Source: an uncultured Brachyspira sp. (GTDB lineage Bacteria > Spirochaetota > Brachyspiria > Brachyspirales > Brachyspiraceae). From it: a stretch of DNA of 37,060 nucleotides. Numbering within the stretch: the first letter of the stretch is position 1; every line of letters begins with the position of its first letter. Below, piece by piece: positions 1-10,304 of this stretch. The notes under the pieces were generated by a model. It was not told the origin of the DNA. It saw only the letters and a program-made list of their open reading frames with translations, and ran no database searches. Location: contig CALXXQ010000041.1 of the NCBI GenBank assembly GCA_944392715.1, forward strand, positions 1 through 37,060, given 5' to 3'. A program made the translations under genes and the position numbers.

Positions 1-107
1 CCAAGATAATAACCTCTTGAAGAATCTTCAGGCTTTAATTCCTTTATCCAATGTGATATAATTCCGCCCTGCCACTGAGGATAAATTAATCTTATAGTTT
101 TTCTCAT
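1..107 (-). CDS. Arginase-family protein, N-terminal fragment (runs off the window)
   Basis: Only the first 35 codons are visible; the gene leaves the window at base 1. The start is the ATG complementary to 105-107, with an AGAGG ribosome site about 8 nt upstream (complement of 116-120). The peptide begins MRKTIRLIYPQWQGG, which I recognise as the N-terminus of arginase/agmatinase-like proteins seen in Brachyspira and some Firmicutes. No metal-binding motif lies within the visible part, so the family call rests on this N-terminal resemblance only. The gene lies 65 bp downstream of the glycerol cluster on the same strand and could be its last gene or separate. Confidence 0.5.
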   Translation of the reverse strand, partial: MRKTIRLIYPQWQGGIISHWIKELKPEDSSRGYYL

Positions 108-172
108 ATAAATAACCTCTTTTTAATATTTTTATGCATTTATTATATAGCATAAAACTGTTATTTCCAGCT

Positions 173-1447
173 TTAATTATCCTCTATCTTAAACTCAATA
201 TTTTTTAAACCCTCTTTTGAAAGCATAGCTTTATCAAGCTTCACAGTCTCCATTTCACCAGGAGCAAATATCAAATGCTTTTTATGTATCACCCTCTCAC
301 CGTCAAAATAAACATTCAAGAATTTATTTTGAAATATATTTGCTACTCTGAATCTTACCATTACATGATCATCTACATTTTGAGCATTGATCATAGAAGG
401 AACAGTATATCTTACTCCATTAGAGCCTTTTAAGAAAATAGAGTTTTTATCATCTCTTCTTTTGTTTTTAAGAACATAAGAAGCAGCGCTCTTTCCTGCT
501 GTTTCAGCCTCTTCAGATACAAAGTCTACTAAGTCATGAACATGAAGAACATTGCCGCAGGAGAATACTCCTTCAATATTAGTCTCTAAACTCTCATTAA
601 CTATAGCTCCAGAAGTGATAGGATTAATCTCAACACCAATCTCTTTTGAAAGCTCATTTTCAGGTATAAGCCCAACAGATAAAAGTAAAGTATCGCAAGA
701 ATAATATTCTTCAGTTCCTTTAATAGGCTTCATATTCTCATCAACTTTAGCTATTATAACACCTTCAAGTCTCTCTTTTCCTCTAATATCTATAACTGTA
801 TGACTAAGTTTAAGAGGAATTCCGAAATCGTCTAAACATTGAACTATATTTCTTTTAAGTCCGCCAGAGAAAGGAAGTATCTCAGCTACTACTTTTACTT
901 TAGCACCCTCAAAAGTCATTCTTCTAGCCATAATAAGTCCTATATCGCCAGATCCAAGTATAACAACTTCTTTACCAGGCATATATCCTTCAATATTAAC
1001 TAAATGCTGAGCAGCACCGGCAGAAAATATACCAGCAGGTCTAAATCCAGGTATATTCAAAGCTCCTCTAGAACGCTCACGGCATCCCATAGCAAGTATT
1101 ACAGCTTTGGCATTAATTTGAATAACACCCTCTTCTTTATTTATATAAGTAATTTTTTTGGTTTTATCATCATTAATTTCAATATCCAAAACCATAGTAT
1201 TAAGCTTATAATTGATATTTAAATCAATAAGCTTTTCTATGAATTTATATGCATATTCAGGTCCTGTAAGCTCCTCTCCAAATCTATGAAGCCCAAAACC
1301 ATTATGTATGCATTGATTGAGTATGCCCCCAAGTACATCATCACGCTCTAACATAATTAAATTATCTATTCCATTTTCTTTAACGGAAATGGCAGCGGCA
1401 AGTCCAGCAGGACCGCCTCCTATAACAACAACATCATAAGATTGCAT
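173..1447 (-). CDS. FAD/NAD(P)-dependent oxidoreductase, GlpB-like partner of the glycerol-3-phosphate dehydrogenase
   Basis: 424 aa. An FAD-binding Rossmann motif GGGPAGLAAA lies at residues 10-19. A second nucleotide motif, GSGDIGLIMARR, lies near residue 165, and a late FAD motif (GVFSCGN) near 293, the plan of pyridine-nucleotide-disulfide oxidoreductases that lack the redox CxxC. The last ~75 residues form an extra beta-rich C-terminal domain. In clostridia and spirochaetes this gene sits beside a GlpA-like dehydrogenase, often with a small DUF1667 protein; no DUF1667 gene is present here. It starts 9 bp after the stop of the GlpA-like gene and has an AAGGAG ribosome site. Inferred role: passing electrons from glycerol-3-phosphate oxidation to NAD or another carrier. 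The precise acceptor is unknown. Confidence 0.85.
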   Translation of the reverse strand: MQSYDVVVIGGGPAGLAAAISVKENGIDNLIMLERDDVLGGILNQCIHNGFGLHRFGEELTGPEYAYKFIEKLIDLNINYKLNTMVLDIEINDDKTKKITYINKEEGVIQINAKAVILAMGCRERSRGALNIPGFRPAGIFSAGAAQHLVNIEGYMPGKEVVILGSGDIGLIMARRMTFEGAKVKVVAEILPFSGGLKRNIVQCLDDFGIPLKLSHTVIDIRGKERLEGVIIAKVDENMKPIKGTEEYYSCDTLLLSVGLIPENELSKEIGVEINPITSGAIVNESLETNIEGVFSCGNVLHVHDLVDFVSEEAETAGKSAASYVLKNKRRDDKNSIFLKGSNGVRYTVPSMINAQNVDDHVMVRFRVANIFQNKFLNVYFDGERVIHKKHLIFAPGEMETVKLDKAMLSKEGLKNIEFKIEDN

Positions 1448-1456
1448 TTTTACTCC

Positions 1457-2890
1457 TTATTGCTTGTCATAACCAATAACTATTTCAGAACCCTTACCGC
1501 ATTTTGTAATAGTTATAGGTGAAACATTAAGTTCTCTAGCTAAAATTTCTATTATCTTAGGAGAGCAAAAACCGCCCTGACATCTTCCAAGTCCTGCTCT
1601 TACTCTTCTTTTCACTCCGTCAATAGATTTAGCACCTATAGGACTTTTTATAGCTTCTATTATCTCGCCCTCTATTACCTTCTCGCATCTGCAAATTATA
1701 TGTCCGTATAATGGATTTTCTTTTATAAGTTTATTTTTCTCTTCATTAGAAAGTTTATTAAAATGAGTTATTCCCTTTCTCTTTTCTATAAAGCTTTCTT
1801 TTTTCTCAAAATTTCCTTTTTTACTTACAATATCAGCAACCATTAATCCTACAGCAGGAGAAGATGCAAGACCAGGAGATTCTATTCCAGCACAATCAAA
1901 AAATCCTTCGCAGTCTTCAAGTTCCTTAATGATAAATTCATGATTATCCTCATGATGACGAAGCCCGCAAAATGATGTAATAACTTTATTATAAGGAATA
2001 TTTTTTACTGTCATTTTTGATTTTTCTATAATCTGAGAAAGTCCTTCAGCTGTTGTATTTAATCCCTCTTTATCTTCTATATCAATGGCAGTAGGTCCAA
2101 GCATTATATTGCCATGAGCTGTTGGAGTAACCAAAATACCTTTACCCAATTTTGTAGGCAATGCAAATATTGTTGAGGTTACTAAATTATTAACTTCATT
2201 ATCAAGTAAAATATAATCTCCTCTTCTTGGAGTTATATGTATTTTATTTTTGCTCATCATATTATGGAATTTATCTGCATAAACACCAGCAGCATTAACA
2301 ATATATTTAGCCTTTATAATTCCATTATTAGTTTCAGCTTCAAAAGTTCCATCATTAAGTTTTTTTATATTAATTACTTCAGTATCAAATTTAAACTCCA
2401 CTCCATTAGCATGAGCATTTTCAGCATAAGCAATATTTAATATAAATGGATCAACTATTCCCCCAGTAGATGCATACAAAGCAGCACATACATTATCATT
2501 AAGGTTAGGCTCTTTTTTATGAACTTCTTCTCTATTTAATATTTGAAGTCCCTCAACTCCGTTTTTAATTCCTCTTTCATATATAGCCTGCAAATTAGGC
2601 ATATCCTCTTCATTAGTACAAACTACTAGTGAACCATTTTGTTTGAAAGGCACATCAAGGTCTTCTGCTATTTTTACCATCATCTTATTACCCAAAACAT
2701 TTAATTTAGCCATAAGAGAACCTGTCTTAGCATCAAAACCTGCATGAACTATTCCGCTATTAGATTTAGAAGTACCAGAGCAAACATCTTCACCCCTTTC
2801 AACAACACAAATGCTAGCCTTATATCTTGAAAGCTCTCTTGCTGATGAAGTTCCTGATACTCCTGCTCCTATTATTAATATATCATACAT
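1457..2890 (-). CDS. GlpA-like FAD-dependent glycerol-3-phosphate dehydrogenase with BFD-type [2Fe-2S] tail
   Basis: 477 aa from the ATG at 2890. A longer in-frame start at 2971 would add 27 non-conserved residues. I prefer 2890 because AAAGGA lies 8 nt upstream and the protein then begins directly with MYDILIIGAGVSGTSSA, the FAD-binding fold. A DAO-type oxidase body follows. Near the C-terminus are the paired cysteines of a BFD-like [2Fe-2S] domain (CRC, then RCQGGFC about 40 residues later). This is the anaerobic type of glycerol-3-phosphate dehydrogenase, oxidising glycerol-3-phosphate to dihydroxyacetone phosphate. The glpK gene upstream makes the substrate and the oxidoreductase downstream is the likely electron partner. 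The substrate is inferred from this context; L-2-hydroxyglutarate-type oxidases share the fold. Confidence 0.85.
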   Translation of the reverse strand: MYDILIIGAGVSGTSSARELSRYKASICVVERGEDVCSGTSKSNSGIVHAGFDAKTGSLMAKLNVLGNKMMVKIAEDLDVPFKQNGSLVVCTNEEDMPNLQAIYERGIKNGVEGLQILNREEVHKKEPNLNDNVCAALYASTGGIVDPFILNIAYAENAHANGVEFKFDTEVINIKKLNDGTFEAETNNGIIKAKYIVNAAGVYADKFHNMMSKNKIHITPRRGDYILLDNEVNNLVTSTIFALPTKLGKGILVTPTAHGNIMLGPTAIDIEDKEGLNTTAEGLSQIIEKSKMTVKNIPYNKVITSFCGLRHHEDNHEFIIKELEDCEGFFDCAGIESPGLASSPAVGLMVADIVSKKGNFEKKESFIEKRKGITHFNKLSNEEKNKLIKENPLYGHIICRCEKVIEGEIIEAIKSPIGAKSIDGVKRRVRAGLGRCQGGFCSPKIIEILARELNVSPITITKCGKGSEIVIGYDKQ

Positions 2891-3020
2891 AATATATATT
2901 CCTTTATTATATTTATAAATTGAAAAGAAAATTGTCAAAAACAATTCTAAATTTTTTACTAGAATATGCATATCAATATTTATTAATTAATATCAATATG
3001 CATATAAAATAAACAGTAAT

Positions 3021-4517
<1,497 letters not shown>

Positions 4518-4551
4518 TTATTAAATTTACTTTTATACAAATAAAATATTA

Positions 4552-5292
4552 TTATTTTTTAGCAAATACTCTGCCTATTGTAATATCATAAATAATAGCT
4601 CCTAAAACTCCCCCTACTATAGGCCCTACTACGGGAACTATCCATATATTACTTCCATCTGTAAGTCCATTATTTTTAAATCCCGCAGCAACAGCAAAAA
4701 GTCTAGGTCCTAAATCACGAGCAGGATTAATAGCATAACCATGCATAAATCCAAATGATGTACCTATAGCAACTATTATAAGCCCAACTATTATAGGTCC
4801 TAAATTAGCACCAGCTGGAGTATTATTAGCATCTCCTGTAGCTAATATTAAAAATACTAAAAGAAATGTACCTACTACTTGGTCTATAAATCCATATAAA
4901 AATCCAGGAACTGCTGGGAAAGTTGCAAATACGCCTGTAGTATTTTCAAAATTAGGGTCTACCTCTATCCATTTTCCATAATAAACAGCAAATACTATAG
5001 CAGCACCAATAAAGAAACCTATCATTTGAGCTAATATATAATACCAAACTTTAGACCATGAAAATCTTCCTGTTGTAGCCAAAGCAAGTGTAACAGCAGG
5101 ATTTAAATGAGCACCGCTTACTTTTCCAGAAGCATATATACCAAAAGTAACAGCAAGTCCCCAAGCTATATGTATATTAATAGGCGCACCATTGTTTCCT
5201 ACAACTACAGAAGCAACTACTCCGCACCCAAATAATGCTATAATCATAGATCCCATTATTTCTGCTAAAAATTCAGATCTCTTATTATACAT
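4552..5292 (-). CDS. glpF: Glycerol uptake facilitator (aquaglyceroporin)
   Basis: 246 aa, six hydrophobic segments plus the two MIP-family half-helices. The first NPA motif is in HLNPAVT (N64). The second is in INPARDLGPR (near residue 190); the aspartate after NPAR is the glycerol-channel (GlpF) signature, as opposed to water-specific aquaporins. The protein lets glycerol diffuse across the inner membrane, where GlpK traps it. The ATG has a GGAGG ribosome site at good spacing. It lies 58 bp downstream of the rubrerythrin gene on the same strand and is probably co-transcribed with glpK. Confidence 0.95.
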   Translation of the reverse strand: MYNKRSEFLAEIMGSMIIALFGCGVVASVVVGNNGAPINIHIAWGLAVTFGIYASGKVSGAHLNPAVTLALATTGRFSWSKVWYYILAQMIGFFIGAAIVFAVYYGKWIEVDPNFENTTGVFATFPAVPGFLYGFIDQVVGTFLLVFLILATGDANNTPAGANLGPIIVGLIIVAIGTSFGFMHGYAINPARDLGPRLFAVAAGFKNNGLTDGSNIWIVPVVGPIVGGVLGAIIYDITIGRVFAKK

Positions 5293-5350
5293 AATGTTTT
5301 ACCTCCATAAAAATAATTTTTTAATATGTGTGTCTTTTAATAAGTGTTAT

Positions 5351-5848
5351 TTAATTTATTCCGCCTACCCTATACTGTTCGCATACAGGACATTTTTTAG
5401 GAGCTTTTGATTCATTATGAACATATCCGCATTTAGGACATTGCCATTTTGATAAATGACTGTCGCTTCCTTCCAAAAAATTTTCAAACATATTTTTATG
5501 TCTGTCCTCTATTTTTGCAACATGCTCAAATAGTATAGCAATATCATTAAAGCCCTCTTCTTTAGCTATTTTAGCAAAATTTAAATACATCTCTGTAGAT
5601 TCATAAGTCTCACCAGCAATGGCATCTTGTAAATTATCATCTTTTGAAAGTATTCCATGATAACGTTCAAACCATAATTTCCCATGCTCTTTCTCATTTC
5701 TTGAAGCCTTCTCATAAGCTAATGCCAAATTCTCCATCCCATCTTCTCTAGCCTTCTCAGCATAGTACAAATACTTGCACATAGCTATAGCCTCTCCTAT
5801 AAATGCTGTTTTCAAATTTTCACTTGTTTTTGAATTCTTTAAATCCAT
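5351..5848 (-). CDS. rbr: Rubrerythrin
   Basis: 165 aa. The N-terminal four-helix ferritin-like domain carries diiron ligands such as E19 and the ExxH pair in NEKEH (E52, H55), with a second EDRH segment near residue 112. The C-terminal rubredoxin-like knuckle has C137-x2-C140 and C153-x2-C156. Rubrerythrins reduce hydrogen peroxide in anaerobes using electrons from rubredoxin or NADH donors. A GGAGG ribosome site precedes the ATG. It sits directly upstream of glpF and may head the glycerol operon. Flavin-linked glycerol-3-phosphate oxidation can leak peroxide, so a protective role is reasonable but inferred. Confidence 0.93.
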   Translation of the reverse strand: MDLKNSKTSENLKTAFIGEAIAMCKYLYYAEKAREDGMENLALAYEKASRNEKEHGKLWFERYHGILSKDDNLQDAIAGETYESTEMYLNFAKIAKEEGFNDIAILFEHVAKIEDRHKNMFENFLEGSDSHLSKWQCPKCGYVHNESKAPKKCPVCEQYRVGGIN

Positions 5849-6145
5849 CTTAAATTACCTCCGTTACTTGTTTTCCTTCCCTCTATTAACTAGTATAGAA
5901 ATTTTATTAGCTAAATATATACCAGCATAGAAAAAAAGCTTTTTTGGAATTAATAAAAAAATCAAATATTTTTTTATTTTACTAAAAAAATTTATTATTA
6001 TATATAATATACATATACCTAATTATGGTATAATATATATTCTTGCTTATATAAATTCATATTGGTATTCATAATGCAATAATACAATACAAAATATACC
6101 AATACTATGTAATTGTATATATAAATAAAAAAAATTTCATTCATT
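5849..6145. other. AT-rich spacer upstream of rubrerythrin
   Basis: 297 bp without a credible gene, between the MFS stop and the rubrerythrin start. It presumably holds the rubrerythrin promoter (a TATACT-like -10 on the minus strand near 5891-5896, without a clear -35). An 8-bp inverted repeat ATTGGTAT (6061-6068) / ATACCAAT (6096-6103) surrounds a 27-bp spacer; its role is unknown and it may be chance in such AT-rich DNA. Confidence 0.3.
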
Positions 6146-7369
6146 TTATACATTTAACACATTTTTATCAATCTTATTATATAAAATAACAACACATAAA
6201 AAAGCAAGAAGTGATAAAAAAGCACCTCCAAAACCAACCCATTTTAAACCATAATTATCAAATATAGTACTGCCTACAAAAGAACCTAATGCTATGCCGA
6301 AATTAAATGAAAAAGAATTATTTGATGAAGCTAATGTAAGACAGGAAGGATATTCTCTTTCTGTAAAATCCAATATATTTAACTGCACAGGGGAGTTCAT
6401 TAAATACATTAAAAAAACTATAATTAATATAATTAAAGCAGAACTTATCTCATTATTAAAAGCAATAGGTAAAAATATCATACATAGAAATTGAGAGGCA
6501 AAAATGAATCTTAATCTATAAACTCCATTATTCTCTGCCAATTTTCCAGAAAGCAAATTACTAAAAAGAACAGCTATTCCAAAAACAAGTAAAGCAAAAC
6601 TAATATATTTATTTGGAATATGAACATAATTTAGAAATATTGGTTTTAAATAGGTATAAAGCACATAAGAAGAAGCCGCTCCAAATAGTATTGTAAATGT
6701 ACTTAATATGAATCTAATATCTTTAAATATAATAAACTGACTTATTAATTTAACTTTATGAATAGATGTATTTCTAGGTAAAGTTAAAAACATCATAATA
6801 AGTATCAAAATACTAAAAACTGATATAAATATAAAAGAAGCACGCCATCCGAATTTATAGCTTATAGTAGTGCCTATTGGAACACCGAATATAGAAGCTA
6901 TACTAAAACCAGAATAAATCCAAGCAACTGTCATAGGTCTTTTTTCTTTAGTTGATATATAAGGGCTAAATGAAATTGAAACCGATATCAATGCTCCAGA
7001 TATTATTGCTATAAACATTCTTATAATAAGAAGAAATAAATAGCTGCTTGCTAATGAACATAAATAATTACCCAATATAAATAAAATACTAGCAAATATT
7101 ATAAAATGAAATCTATTGAATTTTCCTGCAATAGCTGCTGAAAACGGAGTACATACTGAATATGCTAAAGCAAACATCGATACTAAACTTCCTGCCATAA
7201 CTTCTGTAATTTTTAAGCTTTCAGATATATCGGTTAAAACTCCTATTACTATAAATTCGCTTGTTCCAAGTGCAAAACTAAGAAAAATCAAAGAGATAAC
7301 AGCTAATAATTTATTTTCTTCTCTTTTTACATTAACATCATTATTTATTGCATTAATATCATCAGACAT
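6146..7369 (-). CDS. MFS transporter, DHA1/AraJ-type exporter family
   Basis: 407 aa and strongly hydrophobic, with about 12 membrane helices after a charged ~20-residue N-terminus. The first helix reads LSFALGTSEFIVIGVL, the hallmark of the AraJ/YdhP/NepI branch of the drug:proton antiporter (DHA1) group. A conserved loop after helix 2 reads AAIAGKFNRF, and the 4-5 region has GVPIGTTISYKFGWRASF. It is likely a proton-coupled exporter of small molecules; the substrate cannot be read from the sequence. The ribosome site is weak (AGAG). It is transcribed divergently from the small TPR gene at 7482. Confidence 0.85.
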   Translation of the reverse strand: MSDDINAINNDVNVKREENKLLAVISLIFLSFALGTSEFIVIGVLTDISESLKITEVMAGSLVSMFALAYSVCTPFSAAIAGKFNRFHFIIFASILFILGNYLCSLASSYLFLLIIRMFIAIISGALISVSISFSPYISTKEKRPMTVAWIYSGFSIASIFGVPIGTTISYKFGWRASFIFISVFSILILIMMFLTLPRNTSIHKVKLISQFIIFKDIRFILSTFTILFGAASSYVLYTYLKPIFLNYVHIPNKYISFALLVFGIAVLFSNLLSGKLAENNGVYRLRFIFASQFLCMIFLPIAFNNEISSALIILIIVFLMYLMNSPVQLNILDFTEREYPSCLTLASSNNSFSFNFGIALGSFVGSTIFDNYGLKWVGFGGAFLSLLAFLCVVILYNKIDKNVLNV

Positions 7370-7481
7370 AAATTAACTCTAAAAAAATTATATTTAGTTC
7401 TATATCATTTTTGAAAAAAATTCAATTATAATATATATTTTATCATAAATAATTTTATTATTTTTTTAATGAGTTAGTATC

Positions 7482-7757
7482 ATGGAAAATTTTCAAAATA
7501 ATGATTCCTTAAAATATTTAGAATTGGCAAAAAAAGAAGAAGAATTAGGAAACTATAAAGAAGCATTAGAATATTATAAAAAATCTATAGAAGAAGATAC
7601 TAACAATGTAGAAGCATATTTCGGATGGAATATTATAAACTCATATATTGAAATGGAAAATAAATTAAAAAATGATGATGATAATTCGGATAATATAAAT
7701 AAACATATGGAACTATTTAATATATTTAATGATTTTTTAGATAAAAGAAAAAATTAA
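7482..7757 (+). CDS. Small single-TPR protein
   Basis: 91 aa. One clear tetratricopeptide repeat spans about residues 10-45 (LAKKEEELGNYKEALEYYKK followed by a helix ending AYFGW). The rest is polar and rich in Asn and Asp. No signal peptide is seen and the function is unknown. It has no evident SD upstream of the ATG, only an AT-rich leader. It ends 9 bp before the convergent patatin-like gene. It might be an adaptor or a remnant of a longer TPR protein; Brachyspira genomes carry many TPR genes. Confidence 0.65.
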   Translation: MENFQNNDSLKYLELAKKEEELGNYKEALEYYKKSIEEDTNNVEAYFGWNIINSYIEMENKLKNDDDNSDNINKHMELFNIFNDFLDKRKN

Positions 7758-7766
7758 AAATAAAAA

Positions 7767-8609
7767 TCATTTTAATATATTCAAAGCATCAATATATCCC
7801 TGATGCATACATTTTTTAATAAAATCTTTAGAAAAATTCAAAGTACCTTCAAAAAAGCTCCCTAAATCTTTTTTAGGATATAGTTCATATACATTGATAT
7901 TATTATATAATTTATTTGCTAAAATATTTGAATTATTATTATGCTTTAAATGTACAATTATTATATCTGTGAATTCATAATTTTTTAAAGCTTTTACAGG
8001 AGAATTATCGCTAATGCCACCGTCAATATATAATTTTCCTTTTATATTTTCAGGAGGAAATAATGCAGGTATTGCTGAAGAAGCTAGAAGTATTTTCTTT
8101 ATTGTTTTTAATGAATAATTATTTAATTTAAAATAATGAGGCTTAAAATTATAAACATTGGTGCATGAAACATATATATTTATTTTTTTTATAATCTCTT
8201 CTTGCAGATATTTATCCATTATTTCTTTAATACCATCTCTGGAAAATACAGAAGAAGCAGATAAGAAATTTATAAATGGAATCGATAAAATATTATCATC
8301 ATCTAATAAGTCAAATACTACTTTTTTTATATAGTTTTTTCTAATATTAAAAAAAGAGTTTATAACCTTATTAGGATTTAAAGTTAATATTTTATCTTCA
8401 ACTTCATTAATCCATATGTTTTCTACTATTTTAGAATTTAAATTATATATAGGAAATAAACAAGCATTCAAAGCCCCTACTGAAGCACCCAATATTGCAT
8501 TAATATATTCAATAATATTAAGCTCTTTTAAAGCTTTAAAAACTCCTATATGATATGCTCTCTTAGCTCCGCCGCCGTCTAATACCAAACCTATTTTTTT
8601 ATTATTCAT
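7767..8609 (-). CDS. Patatin-like phospholipase
   Basis: 280 aa, one patatin domain. The nucleophile elbow is GASVG (S43) and the catalytic aspartate is in the DGG motif (D196). The glycine-rich oxyanion loop near the start reads DGGGAKRAYHIG (residues 11-22). Family members normally have a glycine where this protein has R17 (GGGxKG/RG), a single AGA-for-GGA difference, so activity may be altered. It would hydrolyse acyl chains from phospholipids. No signal peptide is present, so it is cytoplasmic or membrane-associated. AGGA precedes the ATG. Confidence 0.88.
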   Translation of the reverse strand: MNNKKIGLVLDGGGAKRAYHIGVFKALKELNIIEYINAILGASVGALNACLFPIYNLNSKIVENIWINEVEDKILTLNPNKVINSFFNIRKNYIKKVVFDLLDDDNILSIPFINFLSASSVFSRDGIKEIMDKYLQEEIIKKINIYVSCTNVYNFKPHYFKLNNYSLKTIKKILLASSAIPALFPPENIKGKLYIDGGISDNSPVKALKNYEFTDIIIVHLKHNNNSNILANKLYNNINVYELYPKKDLGSFFEGTLNFSKDFIKKCMHQGYIDALNILK

Positions 8610-8684
8610 AAATAGTATCCTAATATTGAGATACTATTAATTTAGCATATAATGATGACAAATTTTGTCTATTGTATATAAAAA

Positions 8685-9275
8685 TTATAAATATTTTTTT
8701 AATTCTTCATAAAGCTCTGAAGCAAATACATTATGACCATTCTCACTTAAATGAACTCCGTCAAAGAATATATCATAATAATTATTCTCTTTTAAAATTT
8801 TATTATTAAATATATTATAAATATCTATACTTTTAATATTATTTTTGCTTGTATAATCATTAATAAAATCAGCATACTCTTTTAAAATATTTTCAAATTC
8901 ATCTAATAAATTTCCTGCTTCAAAGAATGTGAAAGCTTTTTTTATAAATGGTATAGGAGTAAAAACAATTATATTTATATTATTTTCAATAGATTTATTT
9001 ATAATGCCAATCATACTATTTTTTATTTTATCTAAAGACTGGCATGTAAATATATCATTAACTCCCCCCATTAAAATAACAGTATCAGCCTTCTCTCTTA
9101 TACAGTCATCATCAAAACGAATAAGCATTCCAGAAATCATATCTCCATTAATGCCTTTATTTATAAATTTAATATCTTTATTTTCAAATTTATTATTTAA
9201 AATTTCAGTCCAAACCTTATTTCTAGAAACCATATATCCATAAGTAGTGCTGTCTCCTAAACAAACTATATTCAT
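8685..9275 (-). CDS. SGNH/GDSL-family hydrolase
   Basis: 196 aa. Block I is CLGDSTTYG with the catalytic S9. Block II is the glycine in KGINGD (about residue 41). Block III is GGVND with N73. Block V is DGVHLSENGH with D172 and H175. All four catalytic blocks are intact, so this should be an active esterase, lipase or acyl-ester hydrolase. No signal peptide is visible. AAGGA lies upstream of the ATG. It may be co-transcribed with the patatin-like gene downstream (75 bp gap), suggesting linked ester or lipid hydrolysis; the substrate is unknown. Confidence 0.9.
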   Translation of the reverse strand: MNIVCLGDSTTYGYMVSRNKVWTEILNNKFENKDIKFINKGINGDMISGMLIRFDDDCIREKADTVILMGGVNDIFTCQSLDKIKNSMIGIINKSIENNINIIVFTPIPFIKKAFTFFEAGNLLDEFENILKEYADFINDYTSKNNIKSIDIYNIFNNKILKENNYYDIFFDGVHLSENGHNVFASELYEELKKYL

Positions 9276-9385
9276 AACTTTTCCTTAAATTAATATTTAT
9301 TATAATTATACATAATAAAAAAGTTTAAATAAATATTTTTTTATTATATTATTAATTAAATAAAAAATATTTTGGAGATAAATAA

Positions 9386-10243
9386 ATGAATAATTTTAAT
9401 AGCTTGAAAGATACATTTACTTTAAGTAATGGATATAAAATACCATGCATAGGATTTGGTACTTGGCAAACACCTGAAGGAGAAACAGCTGTAAACTCTG
9501 TAAAAGAAGCTATAAATGCTGGTTATAAACATATTGATACAGCTGCTGTTTATGGAAATGAAAAAAGTATAGGAAAAGCTATTAAAGAAAGCGGCATTAA
9601 TAGAAATGAACTTTTTATTACAAGTAAGGTTTGGAATAAAGACAGAGGATACAAAACAACATTAGCTGCTTTTGAAAAAACTATTAATGATTTACAGCTT
9701 GATTATTTAGATTTATATCTAATTCATTGGCCTGCTTCTGTGAATAAATTTAAAGATTGGGATAATATAAATTTAGAAACTTGGAAAGCTATGACAGAAC
9801 TTTATAAAGCTGGCAAAATAAAATCTATAGGTGTATCAAATTTTATGCCTCATCATTTGAAATCATTAATGGAAACAGAAATTAAGCCTATGATTAATCA
9901 AATAGAGTTTCATGTAGGATTTATGCAGGAAGAAACTTTTAAATACTGCAATGATAATAATATATTAGTAGAAGCTTGGAGTCCTTTAGGTACTGGTAAA
10001 ATGCTTAATAATGATACATTAAAAACAATAGCTTCCAAATATAATAAATCAGCAGCTCAGCTTTGTATAAGATGGTGTTTACAAAATAATACATTACCTT
10101 TGCCTAAATCTATAACAGCTTCAAGAATAAAAGAGAATACTGAAATTTTTGATTTTGTTATAAATGATGAAGATATGAAAACAATTAATGCTATGGAATA
10201 TTTTGCAGGCTCAGGACATCATCCTGATAGAGTAAATTTCTAA
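9386..10243 (+). CDS. Aldo/keto reductase
   Basis: 285 aa, a TIM-barrel aldo/keto reductase of the 2,5-diketo-gluconate reductase / AKR5 type by length. The catalytic tetrad is visible: D51 and Y56 in HIDTAAVYGNE, K81 in TSKVWN, H114 in YLIHWP. The GVSNF segment and the C-terminal LPKSITASRIKEN motif are the NADPH-binding signatures. It reduces aldehydes or ketones with NADPH; the substrate is unknown. A TTTGGAG ribosome site lies 8 nt before the ATG. A strong hairpin terminator follows within 15 bp. Confidence 0.93.
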   Translation: MNNFNSLKDTFTLSNGYKIPCIGFGTWQTPEGETAVNSVKEAINAGYKHIDTAAVYGNEKSIGKAIKESGINRNELFITSKVWNKDRGYKTTLAAFEKTINDLQLDYLDLYLIHWPASVNKFKDWDNINLETWKAMTELYKAGKIKSIGVSNFMPHHLKSLMETEIKPMINQIEFHVGFMQEETFKYCNDNNILVEAWSPLGTGKMLNNDTLKTIASKYNKSAAQLCIRWCLQNNTLPLPKSITASRIKENTEIFDFVINDEDMKTINAMEYFAGSGHHPDRVNF

Positions 10244-10254
10244 AAAATATTAAT

Positions 10255-10286
10255 AAAAGCGGGAAATCATAATGAACCCGCTTTTT
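10255..10286 (+). terminator. Rho-independent terminator after the aldo/keto reductase
   Basis: The inverted repeat AAAAGCGGG (10255-10263) / CCCGCTTTT (10277-10285) with a 13-nt loop runs into a T tract on the plus strand. It lies between two convergent genes and could partly serve the minus-strand ftsQ-like gene too, although its T tract on that side is interrupted. Confidence 0.85.
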
Positions 10287-10304
10287 ATATAAAAAAATAT
10301 AATT

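Noticed and set aside
130-157. Inverted repeat TTTTATGC / GCATAAAA as terminator of the glycerol cluster
   Set aside because: AT-rich stem with no T tract following on the minus strand; not a convincing terminator.
2891-2971. Longer N-terminus for the GlpA-like protein
   Set aside because: The added 27 residues are hydrophobic and not part of the family, while AAAGGA supports the ATG at 2890.
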